A DNA stretch of 7,312 nucleotides. Origin: Deltaproteobacteria bacterium. GTDB lineage: Bacteria; Myxococcota_A; UBA796; UBA2385. The notes beneath the pieces were generated by a model. The model saw only the letters and a list, made by a program, of their open reading frames with translations, was not told where the DNA came from and ran no database searches. Below are positions 1-5,513 of this stretch, in pieces. The translations under genes were made by a program, and so were the position numbers. The stretch is from NCBI GenBank assembly GCA_016845285.1, contig JAERSX010000403.1, positions 1 through 7,312 of the forward strand. Direction: 5' to 3'. The first letter of the stretch is position 1, and the number at the start of each line of letters is the position of its first letter.

Positions 1-459
1 TACGACGAGCACGAGGGCACCGACTTCGATCTGGACGGTGGCTTCGAGGCGATGGACGCCGGCAGCGCCACGGTCTTGTCTGCGGCGGACGGCTGGGTGA
101 TCAAGGTGGTGGATGAGCACTACGATCGGTGTCGCCTGGACAGCGCGACCTGGGAGATCGACTGCGACGGAAACCCGGTGATCTCCAACGTGGTCACCCT
201 GGAGCATCCCGGCGGATGGGTGACCCGGTACAAGCACCTGGCCCAGGACTCGTCGCTCGTCGAGGTGGGCCAGACGGTGGCGCGCGGGACCCCCCTGGCC
301 CTCATCGGGTCCAGCGGTTGGTCCACCGCACCGCACCTCCACCTCGAGGTCCAGGACGCAGAGGGGACCTTCCATGATCCCTTCGCTGGCCCCTACTCCA
401 GCGACACCACGCTGTGGTGTGAGCAGGACGGACCCGGGCGTCTTCCAGGTGACTGCTGA
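1..459 (+). CDS. M23-family (lysostaphin-type) zinc metallopeptidase, 5'-truncated by window edge
   Basis: This is the C-terminal 152 residues of a peptidase of the M23/LytM type, a family that usually cleaves peptidoglycan cross-bridges outside the cytoplasm. The reading frame is open from base 1, and the internal ATG at 52 is not the start. All expected zinc and active-site elements are visible, numbered from base 1: H4 and D8 in a HEGTD (HxGxD) motif, H79 in RYKHL, and H112/H114 in HLHLEV. The glycine-rich stretch before HLH (GQTVARGTPLALIGSSGW) is also typical. There are four cysteines, C44 and C55 in an insert after the first strand and C140 and C152 near the end, so disulfides in an exported protein are plausible. 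The signal peptide and any upstream domain lie outside the window. It converges on the CotH lipoprotein with 21 nt between the stops. Whether it is a hydrolase or a structural homologue cannot be settled, but the intact ligands favour an active enzyme. Confidence 0.9.
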   Translation, partial: YDEHEGTDFDLDGGFEAMDAGSATVLSAADGWVIKVVDEHYDRCRLDSATWEIDCDGNPVISNVVTLEHPGGWVTRYKHLAQDSSLVEVGQTVARGTPLALIGSSGWSTAPHLHLEVQDAEGTFHDPFAGPYSSDTTLWCEQDGPGRLPGDC

Positions 460-480
460 GGGCCTCTACCGGTCCGCTCC

Positions 481-1806
481 TCAGTTGCCGTAGCCCTCGA
501 TCTGGTCGTCCATCCACGCGAGGCGCTGGGGGATCCACGCCCGCACGATCTCGTCCTCCTGTTCGTAGCTCTCGACCGTGTAGAGGTAGGAGCCGAAGGC
601 GATGTCCTCGATGGGCCATCGATCGAAGTTTCGCTCGATGGCGTCGCCCATGGTGGCCTGGTAGCCGTCGATGTGGGCGGTGATGGCCTCTTCGGCGAGG
701 GGGCCGGCGCGAAGCTCGGCCCAACGAGCCACCAGTGCATCGTGGAACTCGGGATCGTCGGCCATGGCGTCGATCATGGAGGGCCGGTAGGCCAGCCAGG
801 ACGCCGGGTTCTCGTTGTCGTTGTAGCTGGGCTGCCCCAGGCTCAGGTCGAGGTCCCAGGGCACCCAGTGCACGGTGCCGCCGGCCTCCTTGTAGAGGTG
901 CAGGCTCAGGTAGAAGGCGTCGTTGTTCTTGACGAACTCCTCGAGGATCACGAGGTCGACGCTGCTGGCCAGATCGACGTGCTCGAAGATGTCGCCGCTA
1001 CCGAAGACCGCGGCCTCCCAGCTCGCCAGGAAGGCGCGCACACCGGCCAGCACGTCGGCGCTGGCCGAGTCCTGACGGGGGTACAGCAGCTTGAAGGTGC
1101 CGTGAGCCATCGACAGGTCGTAGATCCCGCCCTCGTCGTCTTGCTTGAGCACCCAGGTGCTGCCGGTGCCGTCGTCCTCGGGGAGCACGATGCGGTCGTC
1201 GTCCCGCTTCACCCGCTCGACGAGGCCATAGACGCCGCGGTACTGCCCGTTGAGCTCCAGCTCGCAGAAGCGATGTTCGGGTGCCCAGCGGAGCCCGGCC
1301 TCGCCGGTCTGACCGAAGGCTCGGTAGAGGTCATAGGCCAGCGCATCGCGAAACAGCGATCGGTCGTAGTAGAGGCCGTCGAGGACCCAGTCGGACTCGG
1401 CTCCCATGCCGAAGAGGTTGGTTGGCTGCTCGTTGTCTTCGGCGTCGCGTAGCTCGACGGCGTACCCGGGCTTGGGGGCGCTCGACGAGGAACGACCTCG
1501 GGTCTCGACCCCCGCGTGTCCGTCGTAGGCGGTCTCCCCATCGGCCGAGACCGTCAACGCACAGAGGATCTTGTCCTCGCTGGGGATGGACTCGTCGCAC
1601 TCCAGCACCACCTGACACAGTGGCACGACGCCGTCGTCGTCAGCGCCCCCTCCCGGAACCGTCTCCACCGCGGTGTCGACGCCGACCTGAGCTCCGGTGT
1701 CATCATCACTCAGACCAGTCTCTGTCTCAGGTGTCGCGGGCGTCTGCTCCACGGGTGGACGGCAGGCAGTCAGGAGAAGGAGGCACACCGTGGTCGAGTG
1801 GTTCAC
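481..1806 (-). CDS. CotH-family putative protein kinase, predicted lipoprotein
   Basis: The 441-residue product resembles the CotH family, whose Bacillus founder is an atypical protein kinase acting on spore-coat proteins. The N-terminus is a short hydrophobic segment ending in a lipobox (L12-T-A-C15), so a lipoprotein exported by Sec is likely. The n-region lacks Lys/Arg, which is unusual. Residues 16-60 are a low-complexity Asp/Thr/Gly/Pro linker. The CotH signatures follow in order: RGRSSSSAPKPGY (103-115, the family's RGxSS..PK.sY block), LFGMGAESDWVLDGLYYDRSL (131-151), CELELNGQYRGVYGLVERVKR (181-201), and VPWDLDLSLG (315-324), the WDxDxSxG block that carries putative metal-binding Asp residues. 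The start is GTG 1806. No good Shine-Dalgarno is visible and no better in-frame start lies upstream, so the start is less certain than the domain. Substrate is unknown. In a non-sporulating Gram-negative a periplasmic or surface protein is more likely than a coat protein. It is divergent from the epimerase across 38 nt. Confidence 0.87.
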   Translation of the reverse strand: MNHSTTVCLLLLTACRPPVEQTPATPETETGLSDDDTGAQVGVDTAVETVPGGGADDDGVVPLCQVVLECDESIPSEDKILCALTVSADGETAYDGHAGVETRGRSSSSAPKPGYAVELRDAEDNEQPTNLFGMGAESDWVLDGLYYDRSLFRDALAYDLYRAFGQTGEAGLRWAPEHRFCELELNGQYRGVYGLVERVKRDDDRIVLPEDDGTGSTWVLKQDDEGGIYDLSMAHGTFKLLYPRQDSASADVLAGVRAFLASWEAAVFGSGDIFEHVDLASSVDLVILEEFVKNNDAFYLSLHLYKEAGGTVHWVPWDLDLSLGQPSYNDNENPASWLAYRPSMIDAMADDPEFHDALVARWAELRAGPLAEEAITAHIDGYQATMGDAIERNFDRWPIEDIAFGSYLYTVESYEQEDEIVRAWIPQRLAWMDDQIEGYGN

Positions 1807-1844
1807 TGCGCCACGATAGGCCAGTGAGGGCAGGAGAGGACAGC

Positions 1845-2786
1845 ATGCGGGTGGTCATCCCAGGGGGCACCGGGCACGTGGGACAGGTGCTCCGCGCGGC
1901 CTGGGAGGACGCGGGCCACGACGTGGTGGTGCTCAGCCGTCGGCCGGCCACGGCAGGGCGGCTCACCTGGGATGGCTGCACCCTGGGCGACTGGGCGGCC
2001 GCCATCGACGGCGCCGACGTGGTGGTGAACCTGGCCGGACGCACGGTCGACTGCCGCTACACCGAGGAGAACCTTCGCCAGATGATGAGCTCGAGGGTTC
2101 TGTCCACCCGGGTCATCGGCGAGGCCATCGCCGCAGCGCGCCGGCCGCCCTCGGTGTGGCTGCAGATGAGCACCGCCACCATCTACGCTCACCGCACCGA
2201 TGCCCCCAACGACGAGGCCGCCGGTCTCATCGGTGGCGACGAGCCCGACGTGCCCGCGTACTGGGCGCGATCCATCGACATCGCGAAGGCGTGGGAGCAG
2301 ACGCTGGCGGAAGCCGTCACGCCCCGGACCCGCAAGGTGGCGCTGCGCACCGCCATGGTGATGAGTCCGGTGAAGGGCTCGGTCTTCGATGTGCTCTCCG
2401 GCATGGTCCGGTGGGGTCTCGGGGGGCCCATTGGCGGTGGTGATCAACGGGTGTCGTGGATCCATGAGGCCGACTTCGTGGCCGCTCTGGAATTCCTCAT
2501 CTCCCGCGACGACCTCGAGGGCGCCGTGAACCTCGCGGCGCCGGGCCCCGTGGTTCAACGGGTCTTCATGGAGGAGCTTCGCGCGGTCTGGGGCGTGGGG
2601 GTCGGCCTGCCTGCGACCCGTTGGATGGCCGAGGTGGGGGCCTGGGTGATGCGCACCGACACCGAGCTCGTGCTCAAGAGCCGCTACGTGGTGCCAGGTC
2701 GCCTCCTCGAAGCTGGCTTCACCTTCGAGTACCCGACGTGGCCCCTGGCCGCCGAGGCTCTGGTCGAGGCGCGCAAGGCCCGCTGA
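1845..2786 (+). CDS. TIGR01777-type NAD(P)-dependent epimerase/SDR with DUF1731-like C-terminus (YfcH/SulA-like)
   Basis: The 313-residue protein is an extended short-chain dehydrogenase/reductase. A Rossmann dinucleotide motif opens it (GGTGHVG, residues 7-13), followed by a basic residue pair after the second strand (SRR, 31-33) that could favour NADP. The family blocks VVNLAG (60-65), SSR (82-84), QMSTATIY (107-114), AWEQTL (149-154) and GGDQRVSWIHEADF (198-211) are all present. The tail LVLKSRYVVPGRLLEAGFTFEYP (275-297) matches the DUF1731 domain expected in this family, and the length is normal. The canonical SDR YxxxK is not evident: the expected Tyr region reads YWARS. The ATG at 1845 is preceded by AGGAG/GAGG at 1832-1839, an 8-nt spacing, and protein similarity begins exactly there. 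The frame is open far upstream, antisense to CotH, but that part is a shadow. The substrate is unknown; members of the family have been annotated as cell-division inhibitor SulA-like or nucleotide-sugar epimerase without firm biochemistry. Confidence 0.9.
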   Translation: MRVVIPGGTGHVGQVLRAAWEDAGHDVVVLSRRPATAGRLTWDGCTLGDWAAAIDGADVVVNLAGRTVDCRYTEENLRQMMSSRVLSTRVIGEAIAAARRPPSVWLQMSTATIYAHRTDAPNDEAAGLIGGDEPDVPAYWARSIDIAKAWEQTLAEAVTPRTRKVALRTAMVMSPVKGSVFDVLSGMVRWGLGGPIGGGDQRVSWIHEADFVAALEFLISRDDLEGAVNLAAPGPVVQRVFMEELRAVWGVGVGLPATRWMAEVGAWVMRTDTELVLKSRYVVPGRLLEAGFTFEYPTWPLAAEALVEARKAR

Positions 2787-2933
2787 TTGGCAGGGGGAAA
2801 ACAGAGATGGCCGTGGCATCCAGCCGGCCTGTGGGCTCGGGGTGGGGGGCGTAGGCCTCGGCTGTGCTGGTGCCGATGACGTGTGAGGCGTGTCTGGATT
2901 CGCAACCCGGGGCTGCGCCTCGGCGGATCTGCA

Positions 2934-2939
2934 GATAAT
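2934..2939 (+). promoter_or_regulatory. possible -10 element for the acyl-CoA dehydrogenase
   Basis: GATAAT matches the sigma-70 -10 consensus at five of six positions and stands out in G/C-rich surroundings. It overlaps the left edge of the operator palindrome, so transcription would begin near 2946, inside the operator, with a leader of about 46 nt before GTG 2992. No convincing -35 hexamer is seen at 16-18 nt spacing, so the call is tentative. The 147 nt between the epimerase stop and this site hold no other feature I can support. Confidence 0.35.
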
Positions 2940-2958
2940 GAATGAGCATTCATTCATT
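2937..2958. promoter_or_regulatory. FadR-like (TetR-family) operator palindrome upstream of acyl-CoA dehydrogenase
   Basis: Two perfect 9-nt arms, AATGAATGA and TCATTCATT, flank the spacer GCAT. The core TGAATGA-N4-TCATTCA has the same arms and spacing as the FadR box described in Bacillus subtilis (TGAATGAMTANTCATTCA), where a TetR-family repressor is released by long-chain acyl-CoA; only the spacer differs. The site lies 34-55 nt upstream of the chosen GTG start and over a possible -10, a normal place for a repressor. It is A/T-rich in a G/C-rich region. A regulator of fatty-acid oxidation is the natural candidate, but none is encoded in the window, and similar TGAATGA-type sites are used by several TetR-family proteins. 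Confidence 0.7.
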
Positions 2959-2982
2959 GAGGGCGCTGCGACGCCCCGTCGT

Positions 2983-2986
2983 GGAG
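2983..2986 (+). promoter_or_regulatory. Shine-Dalgarno deciding the acyl-CoA dehydrogenase start (GTG 2992)
   Basis: GGAG stands 5 nt before GTG 2992. Starting there gives MLGYRSPLSDIRFNL, which aligns with the usual N-terminus of the long acyl-CoA dehydrogenases (a Y-x-A/S-P-L-x-D-x-R-F block within the first dozen residues). Earlier in-frame starts (GTG 2890, ATG 2938) would put the operator palindrome inside the coding region and add unrelated residues. Confidence 0.65.
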
Positions 2987-2991
2987 ATCCA

Positions 2992-4758
2992 GTGCTCGGC
3001 TACCGCTCCCCTCTTTCCGACATCCGCTTCAACCTCGAGGTCTTCGACTACCAGCGTGTCGTAAACGAGATCGAGGACTTCGAGGACTTCGACCTCGACA
3101 TGAGCATGGAGCTGCTGAGCGAGTACGCGCGCTTCTGCGAGACGGAGCTGGCACCCCTCAACCAGAAGGGTGATCAGATCGGCCTGAAGTTCAACGCCGA
3201 AGACGCCTCGGTCACCACGCCGCCGGGCTTCAAGGAGGCGTACGACGCCTTCGTCGGCAACGGCTACTCGAGCCTGTCGCACCCCGCCGAGTTCGACGGA
3301 GGCGGAGGTCCGGCGACCCTGGCCATCGCGGCGACCGAGATCCTGATCGCCACCAACAAGAGCTTCTCGATGTGTCCCGGTCTGACCAACGGCCTCATCG
3401 ACGCGCTGGCGGCCCACGGCACCGATGAGCTGAAGGCGCGCTTCATGCCGAAGTTCGTGAGCGGTGAGTGGGCGGGCACCATGTGCCTCACCGAGCCCCA
3501 GTGCGGCACAGATCTCGGCCTCATGACCACCCGGGCCGTGCCTCACGGAGACCACTACAAGCTCACGGGCAACAAGATCTGGATCACCTTCGGTGAGCAC
3601 GACATCACCGAGAACATCGTCCACCTCGTCCTCGCGCGTATGCCGGACGCACCGGCTGGCATTCGCGGCATCAGCGTCTTCCTGGTGCCCAAGTTCCTCG
3701 ACGATGGAACCCGCAACGGCGTGACCTGTGGTGGTCTCGAGCACAAGATGGGCATCCACGCCTCGCCCACCTGCGTCATCAACCTCGATGGTGCCGAGGG
3801 ATGGCTCGTGGGCACCCCTCACAAGGGCATGCGCACCATGTTCGTCATGATGAACGCGGCCCGCCTGAATGTGGGCATCGAGGGGCTGGCGCTCTCCGAT
3901 GCGGCCTACCAGGCGGCCCTCGCCTTCGCCAAGGATCGGAAGCAGAGCCGCTCTCTCAACCCGTCGCGCAACGATCGGGACGACAAGGCCGACAACATCC
4001 TGGTCCACCCCGATGTGCGGCGCATGCTGCTCAACGTGAAGTCCACCAACGAGGCGCTCCGCGGTCTCGTGGCCTGGATCTCGGTGAACTACGACCTCAT
4101 GCACCACCACCCCGACGAGGCGGTGAGGGAGGAGGCCGGCGACCTCGTGGCGCTGCTCACCCCCGTCATCAAGAGCTACGGCTCGGAGCGGGGCTTCCAG
4201 AACGTCAGCGAGGCGCTCCAGGTCACCGGCGGTGCCGGCTACACCACCGACTGGCCCATCGAGCAGTACCTCCGCGATGTGCGCATCGCCATGGTCTACG
4301 AGGGCACCAACCACATCCAGGCCCTCGACCTCGTCGGCCGCAAGCTGCCCATGAAGAACGGCCGCCTGCTCCAGGGCTTCGCCGCCAAGCTCACCGGGCT
4401 CATCCAGGAGTGCGGCGAGATCGAGGCGCTCGCACCCTTCGCGGCCGCACTGGGTCGGGAGGCAGGACGGCTCACCAAGGTGACCATGGAGCTGTCCAGC
4501 CGTGCCATGCAGGACCGGGAGGTCGTGGGTGCTGTGGCCAGCAACTACCTCAACGAGTTCGCCCTGGTGACCCTCGGCTACGTGTGGCTGCGCCAGCTCC
4601 GCCACCTCAACGACCACGAGGACAGCCCCACGAAGCGGAGCAAGTTCCAGACGGGGCGCTACTTCTTCGAGATGGTGCTGCCCGAGGCGCGCCACTTCGC
4701 CATCCTCGCCAGCGTGGGCAAGGAGTGCATGATGGACATCGAGGTCGACCTGCTCTGA
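2992..4758 (+). CDS. Long-form acyl-CoA dehydrogenase (FadE/AcdA/DmdC-like)
   Basis: The 588-residue FAD enzyme would carry out the alpha,beta-dehydrogenation of an acyl-CoA, the first step of beta-oxidation, passing electrons to electron-transfer flavoprotein. The helical N-terminal domain (about 35-155) is followed by the beta domain with LTEPQCGTDLG (from 166) and KIWITFGEHD (W197), both flavin/substrate-contact blocks. The C-terminal helical domain contains MVYEGTNHIQALDLVGRKL; Glu437 aligns with the catalytic base of medium-chain acyl-CoA dehydrogenase. After about residue 460 comes an extra domain (ASNYLNEFALVTLGYVWL, then the KFQTGRYFFEMVLPEA block) like the PF12806 C-terminal domain of roughly 590-residue members. 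These members are often annotated 3-methylmercaptopropionyl-CoA dehydrogenase (DmdC). That annotation spreads by similarity, and the acyl chain used here cannot be read from the sequence. Start choice is GTG 2992, with GGAG upstream. An operator-like palindrome in front suggests acyl-CoA-responsive repression. It is transcribed alone and converges on the START-like gene. Confidence 0.95.
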   Translation: MLGYRSPLSDIRFNLEVFDYQRVVNEIEDFEDFDLDMSMELLSEYARFCETELAPLNQKGDQIGLKFNAEDASVTTPPGFKEAYDAFVGNGYSSLSHPAEFDGGGGPATLAIAATEILIATNKSFSMCPGLTNGLIDALAAHGTDELKARFMPKFVSGEWAGTMCLTEPQCGTDLGLMTTRAVPHGDHYKLTGNKIWITFGEHDITENIVHLVLARMPDAPAGIRGISVFLVPKFLDDGTRNGVTCGGLEHKMGIHASPTCVINLDGAEGWLVGTPHKGMRTMFVMMNAARLNVGIEGLALSDAAYQAALAFAKDRKQSRSLNPSRNDRDDKADNILVHPDVRRMLLNVKSTNEALRGLVAWISVNYDLMHHHPDEAVREEAGDLVALLTPVIKSYGSERGFQNVSEALQVTGGAGYTTDWPIEQYLRDVRIAMVYEGTNHIQALDLVGRKLPMKNGRLLQGFAAKLTGLIQECGEIEALAPFAAALGREAGRLTKVTMELSSRAMQDREVVGAVASNYLNEFALVTLGYVWLRQLRHLNDHEDSPTKRSKFQTGRYFFEMVLPEARHFAILASVGKECMMDIEVDLL

Positions 4759-4771
4759 GGCGTCGCCTCAG
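4755..4771. terminator. GC-rich hairpin at a convergent junction, possible bidirectional terminator
   Basis: CTGAGGC and GCCTCAG form a perfect 7-bp stem around GTC (the duplex palindrome is 8+1+8), overlapping the acyl-CoA dehydrogenase stop codon in the 24-nt gap before the oppositely oriented gene. There is no T-tract on either strand, so it is not a textbook intrinsic terminator; its place between two converging genes is the main support. Confidence 0.35.
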
Positions 4772-4782
4772 TGGGGGCGCGC

Positions 4783-5382
4783 CTACCCGGCGCGACGTGC
4801 CCAGGCGAGCATGCCCTCGATGTTGGCCTTGACCATCTTGGGAGCGCTGGCGTCGGCGCCCTTCGTCATGGCTGCGAACTTGAGGCGGCCCACGTCGCTC
4901 TTTCGGGGACATGAGCTGAGCGCGTAGCCCACGGCGTCTCCGCGCAGGAGCCAGGCACCCTCGTTGTACTCGAAGCGGGCGCCGCGCTTGGGGTCGAGGC
5001 GGTTGGTCTCGGCGTCGAGGGTGCTCCAGGCGATGACACGCCATCCGTCACGCTCGCCGAAGTCCTCGAGGGCGAGCTCCATCTGCACCTCGCCCAGCAC
5101 GGGGATCTTGATGCGCTGGTAGAAGTGCACACCCTTGGGTGGGGTGTAGCGAGGGTCGGCGACGGTCCGACTCTCCACCACGAAGTCGATGTTGCTGCGG
5201 TAGGCCGCCACATCGAGGATGCGGCCCGCCACGCTGTCCACGTTCACACCGGGCACCGGCAGGATCCCGACGCCTTCACCCGTGGGCCGTGAGCCGTGGC
5301 GCCAGCTCTTGAAGGCGAAGCTGCGTCCCTGCGGTGGCAGGTTGCGGAAGAGGCGATCGAGGAAGGCGGCGGTGGCGTTCAT
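4783..5382 (-). CDS. START/SRPBCC-like putative lipid-binding protein
   Basis: I recognise no exact family for this 199-residue protein, but its layout fits the START-like (SRPBCC) fold. VNVDSVAGRILDVAAYRSNIDFVVESRTV (47-73) resembles the helix where these proteins read 'vlaDv..y..wi..v..s'. It is followed by strand-like segments GVHFYQRIKIPVLGEVQMELAL (84-105), GWRVIAWSTL (113-122) and GAWLLRG (142-148), and an amphipathic C-terminal helix MVKANIEGMLAWARR (183-197). There is no signal peptide or membrane segment, so it is probably cytoplasmic. Such proteins hold a hydrophobic ligand in a helix-grip cavity; the ligand here is unknown. The ATG at 5382 has GGAG 5 nt upstream. It is divergent from the acyltransferase across a 131-nt region packed with operator-like palindromes, so the two may be co-regulated. 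Fold assignment is by eye from motif pattern only. Confidence 0.65.
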   Translation of the reverse strand: MNATAAFLDRLFRNLPPQGRSFAFKSWRHGSRPTGEGVGILPVPGVNVDSVAGRILDVAAYRSNIDFVVESRTVADPRYTPPKGVHFYQRIKIPVLGEVQMELALEDFGERDGWRVIAWSTLDAETNRLDPKRGARFEYNEGAWLLRGDAVGYALSSCPRKSDVGRLKFAAMTKGADASAPKMVKANIEGMLAWARRAG

Positions 5383-5427
5383 GGCAGCTCCGAGGCGGGC
5401 CGAATCCTACCGTCAAGGTGTCTGGCG

Positions 5428-5459
5428 AGAACAAACTAGAACTCGTTCTAGTTTGTTCT
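5428..5459. repeat. 32-nt perfect inverted repeat, first of two in the divergent region
   Basis: Two perfect 15-nt arms (left AGAACAAACTAGAAC, right its reverse complement) flank the dinucleotide TC. The inner 16 bp are operator site 1; the outer AGAACAAAC/GTTTGTTCT extends the symmetry well beyond the other two sites. It abuts and overlaps by 2 nt the next inverted repeat. Confidence 0.9.
5436..5451. promoter_or_regulatory. KstR-like TetR-family operator, site 1
   Basis: CTAGAAC-TC-GTTCTAG is a perfect 7-2-7 palindrome fitting TNNAACNNGTTNNA, the motif described for the mycobacterial cholesterol-catabolism repressor KstR. Its centre is 26 bp from site 2. It is nearer the START-like gene than the other two sites (54 nt from that start codon), so it could serve the leftward promoter. 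Confidence 0.75.
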
Positions 5460-5461
5460 TG

Positions 5462-5477
5462 CTAGAACACGTTCTAG
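5462..5477. promoter_or_regulatory. KstR-like TetR-family operator, site 2
   Basis: CTAGAAC-AC-GTTCTAG has the same half-sites as site 1 and fits TNNAACNNGTTNNA. Its centre lies 26 bp from site 1 and 23 bp from site 3, about two helical turns or slightly more, which would permit neighbouring dimers. Confidence 0.75.
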
Positions 5478-5484
5478 GAGCTAC

Positions 5485-5500
5485 CTAGAACGTGTTCTAG
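5485..5500. promoter_or_regulatory. KstR-like TetR-family operator, site 3
   Basis: CTAGAAC-GT-GTTCTAG is the reverse complement of site 2. It ends 13 nt before the acyltransferase ATG, so a bound repressor would cover the leader and the region just before the ribosome-binding site, or block a promoter lying within the array. Confidence 0.75.
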
Positions 5501-5501
5501 C

Positions 5502-5507
5502 AAGGAG
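5502..5507 (+). promoter_or_regulatory. Shine-Dalgarno of the acyltransferase, partly inside the inverted repeat
   Basis: AAGGAG with a 6-nt spacer before ATG 5514 is a strong site and fixes the start. Bases 5502-5504 are also the last three of the 21-nt right arm of the inverted repeat, so RNA folding could limit access to it. Confidence 0.8.
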
Positions 5508-5513
5508 TCAGCC

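Larger units (their letters stand above)
5458..5504. repeat. 47-nt perfect inverted repeat containing operator sites 2 and 3
   Basis: Perfect 21-nt arms (5458-5478 and 5484-5504) are separated by AGCTA. Each arm is itself a near-complete palindrome holding one CTAGAACNNGTTCTAG box, so the element is nested: two operators that are reverse complements of each other (centres AC and GT). If transcribed rightward it would fold into a 21-bp hairpin whose 3' end takes in the first three bases of the acyltransferase Shine-Dalgarno. Confidence 0.9.

Noticed and set aside
52..54. ATG 52 as the start of the M23 peptidase
   Set aside because: The frame is open to base 1 and the upstream residues contain the HxGxD zinc motif needed for the enzyme, so the gene starts outside the window.
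1281..1844. Long upstream extension of the epimerase reading frame, antisense to the CotH gene
   Set aside because: It is Arg/Pro-rich shadow translation typical of high-G+C DNA; the Rossmann N-terminus and a good Shine-Dalgarno place the start at 1845.
2810..2829. Weak inverted repeat GGCCG...CGGCC after the epimerase, considered as a terminator
   Set aside because: Only a 5-bp stem with a loop of about 11 nt and no T-tract.
2808..2854. 15-residue ORF (ATG 2808) between the epimerase and dehydrogenase, preceded by a purine-rich stretch
   Set aside because: Very short, no spaced Shine-Dalgarno that stands out, no recognisable content; chance is sufficient.
1803..2957. 384-codon open frame antisense to the epimerase
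   Set aside because: No domain, an Arg/Pro/His-rich sequence, and it lies opposite a clear family match.
3073..3101. Short tandem GAGGACTTC repeat
   Set aside because: It encodes the acidic EDFEDFD stretch of the dehydrogenase and is only two units, with no sign of a functional repeat.
2950..4695. 581-codon open frame antisense to the acyl-CoA dehydrogenase
   Set aside because: The composition (His/Val/Glu/Gly-rich, no recognisable domain) is what the opposite strand of a high-G+C gene yields; the sense frame is an unmistakable dehydrogenase.
5404..5434. Possible leftward promoter for the START-like gene (TAGGAT on the minus strand with TTGTTC inside operator site 1)
   Set aside because: Both hexamers match poorly and the spacing is 19 nt; attractive because of the operator but not supportable.
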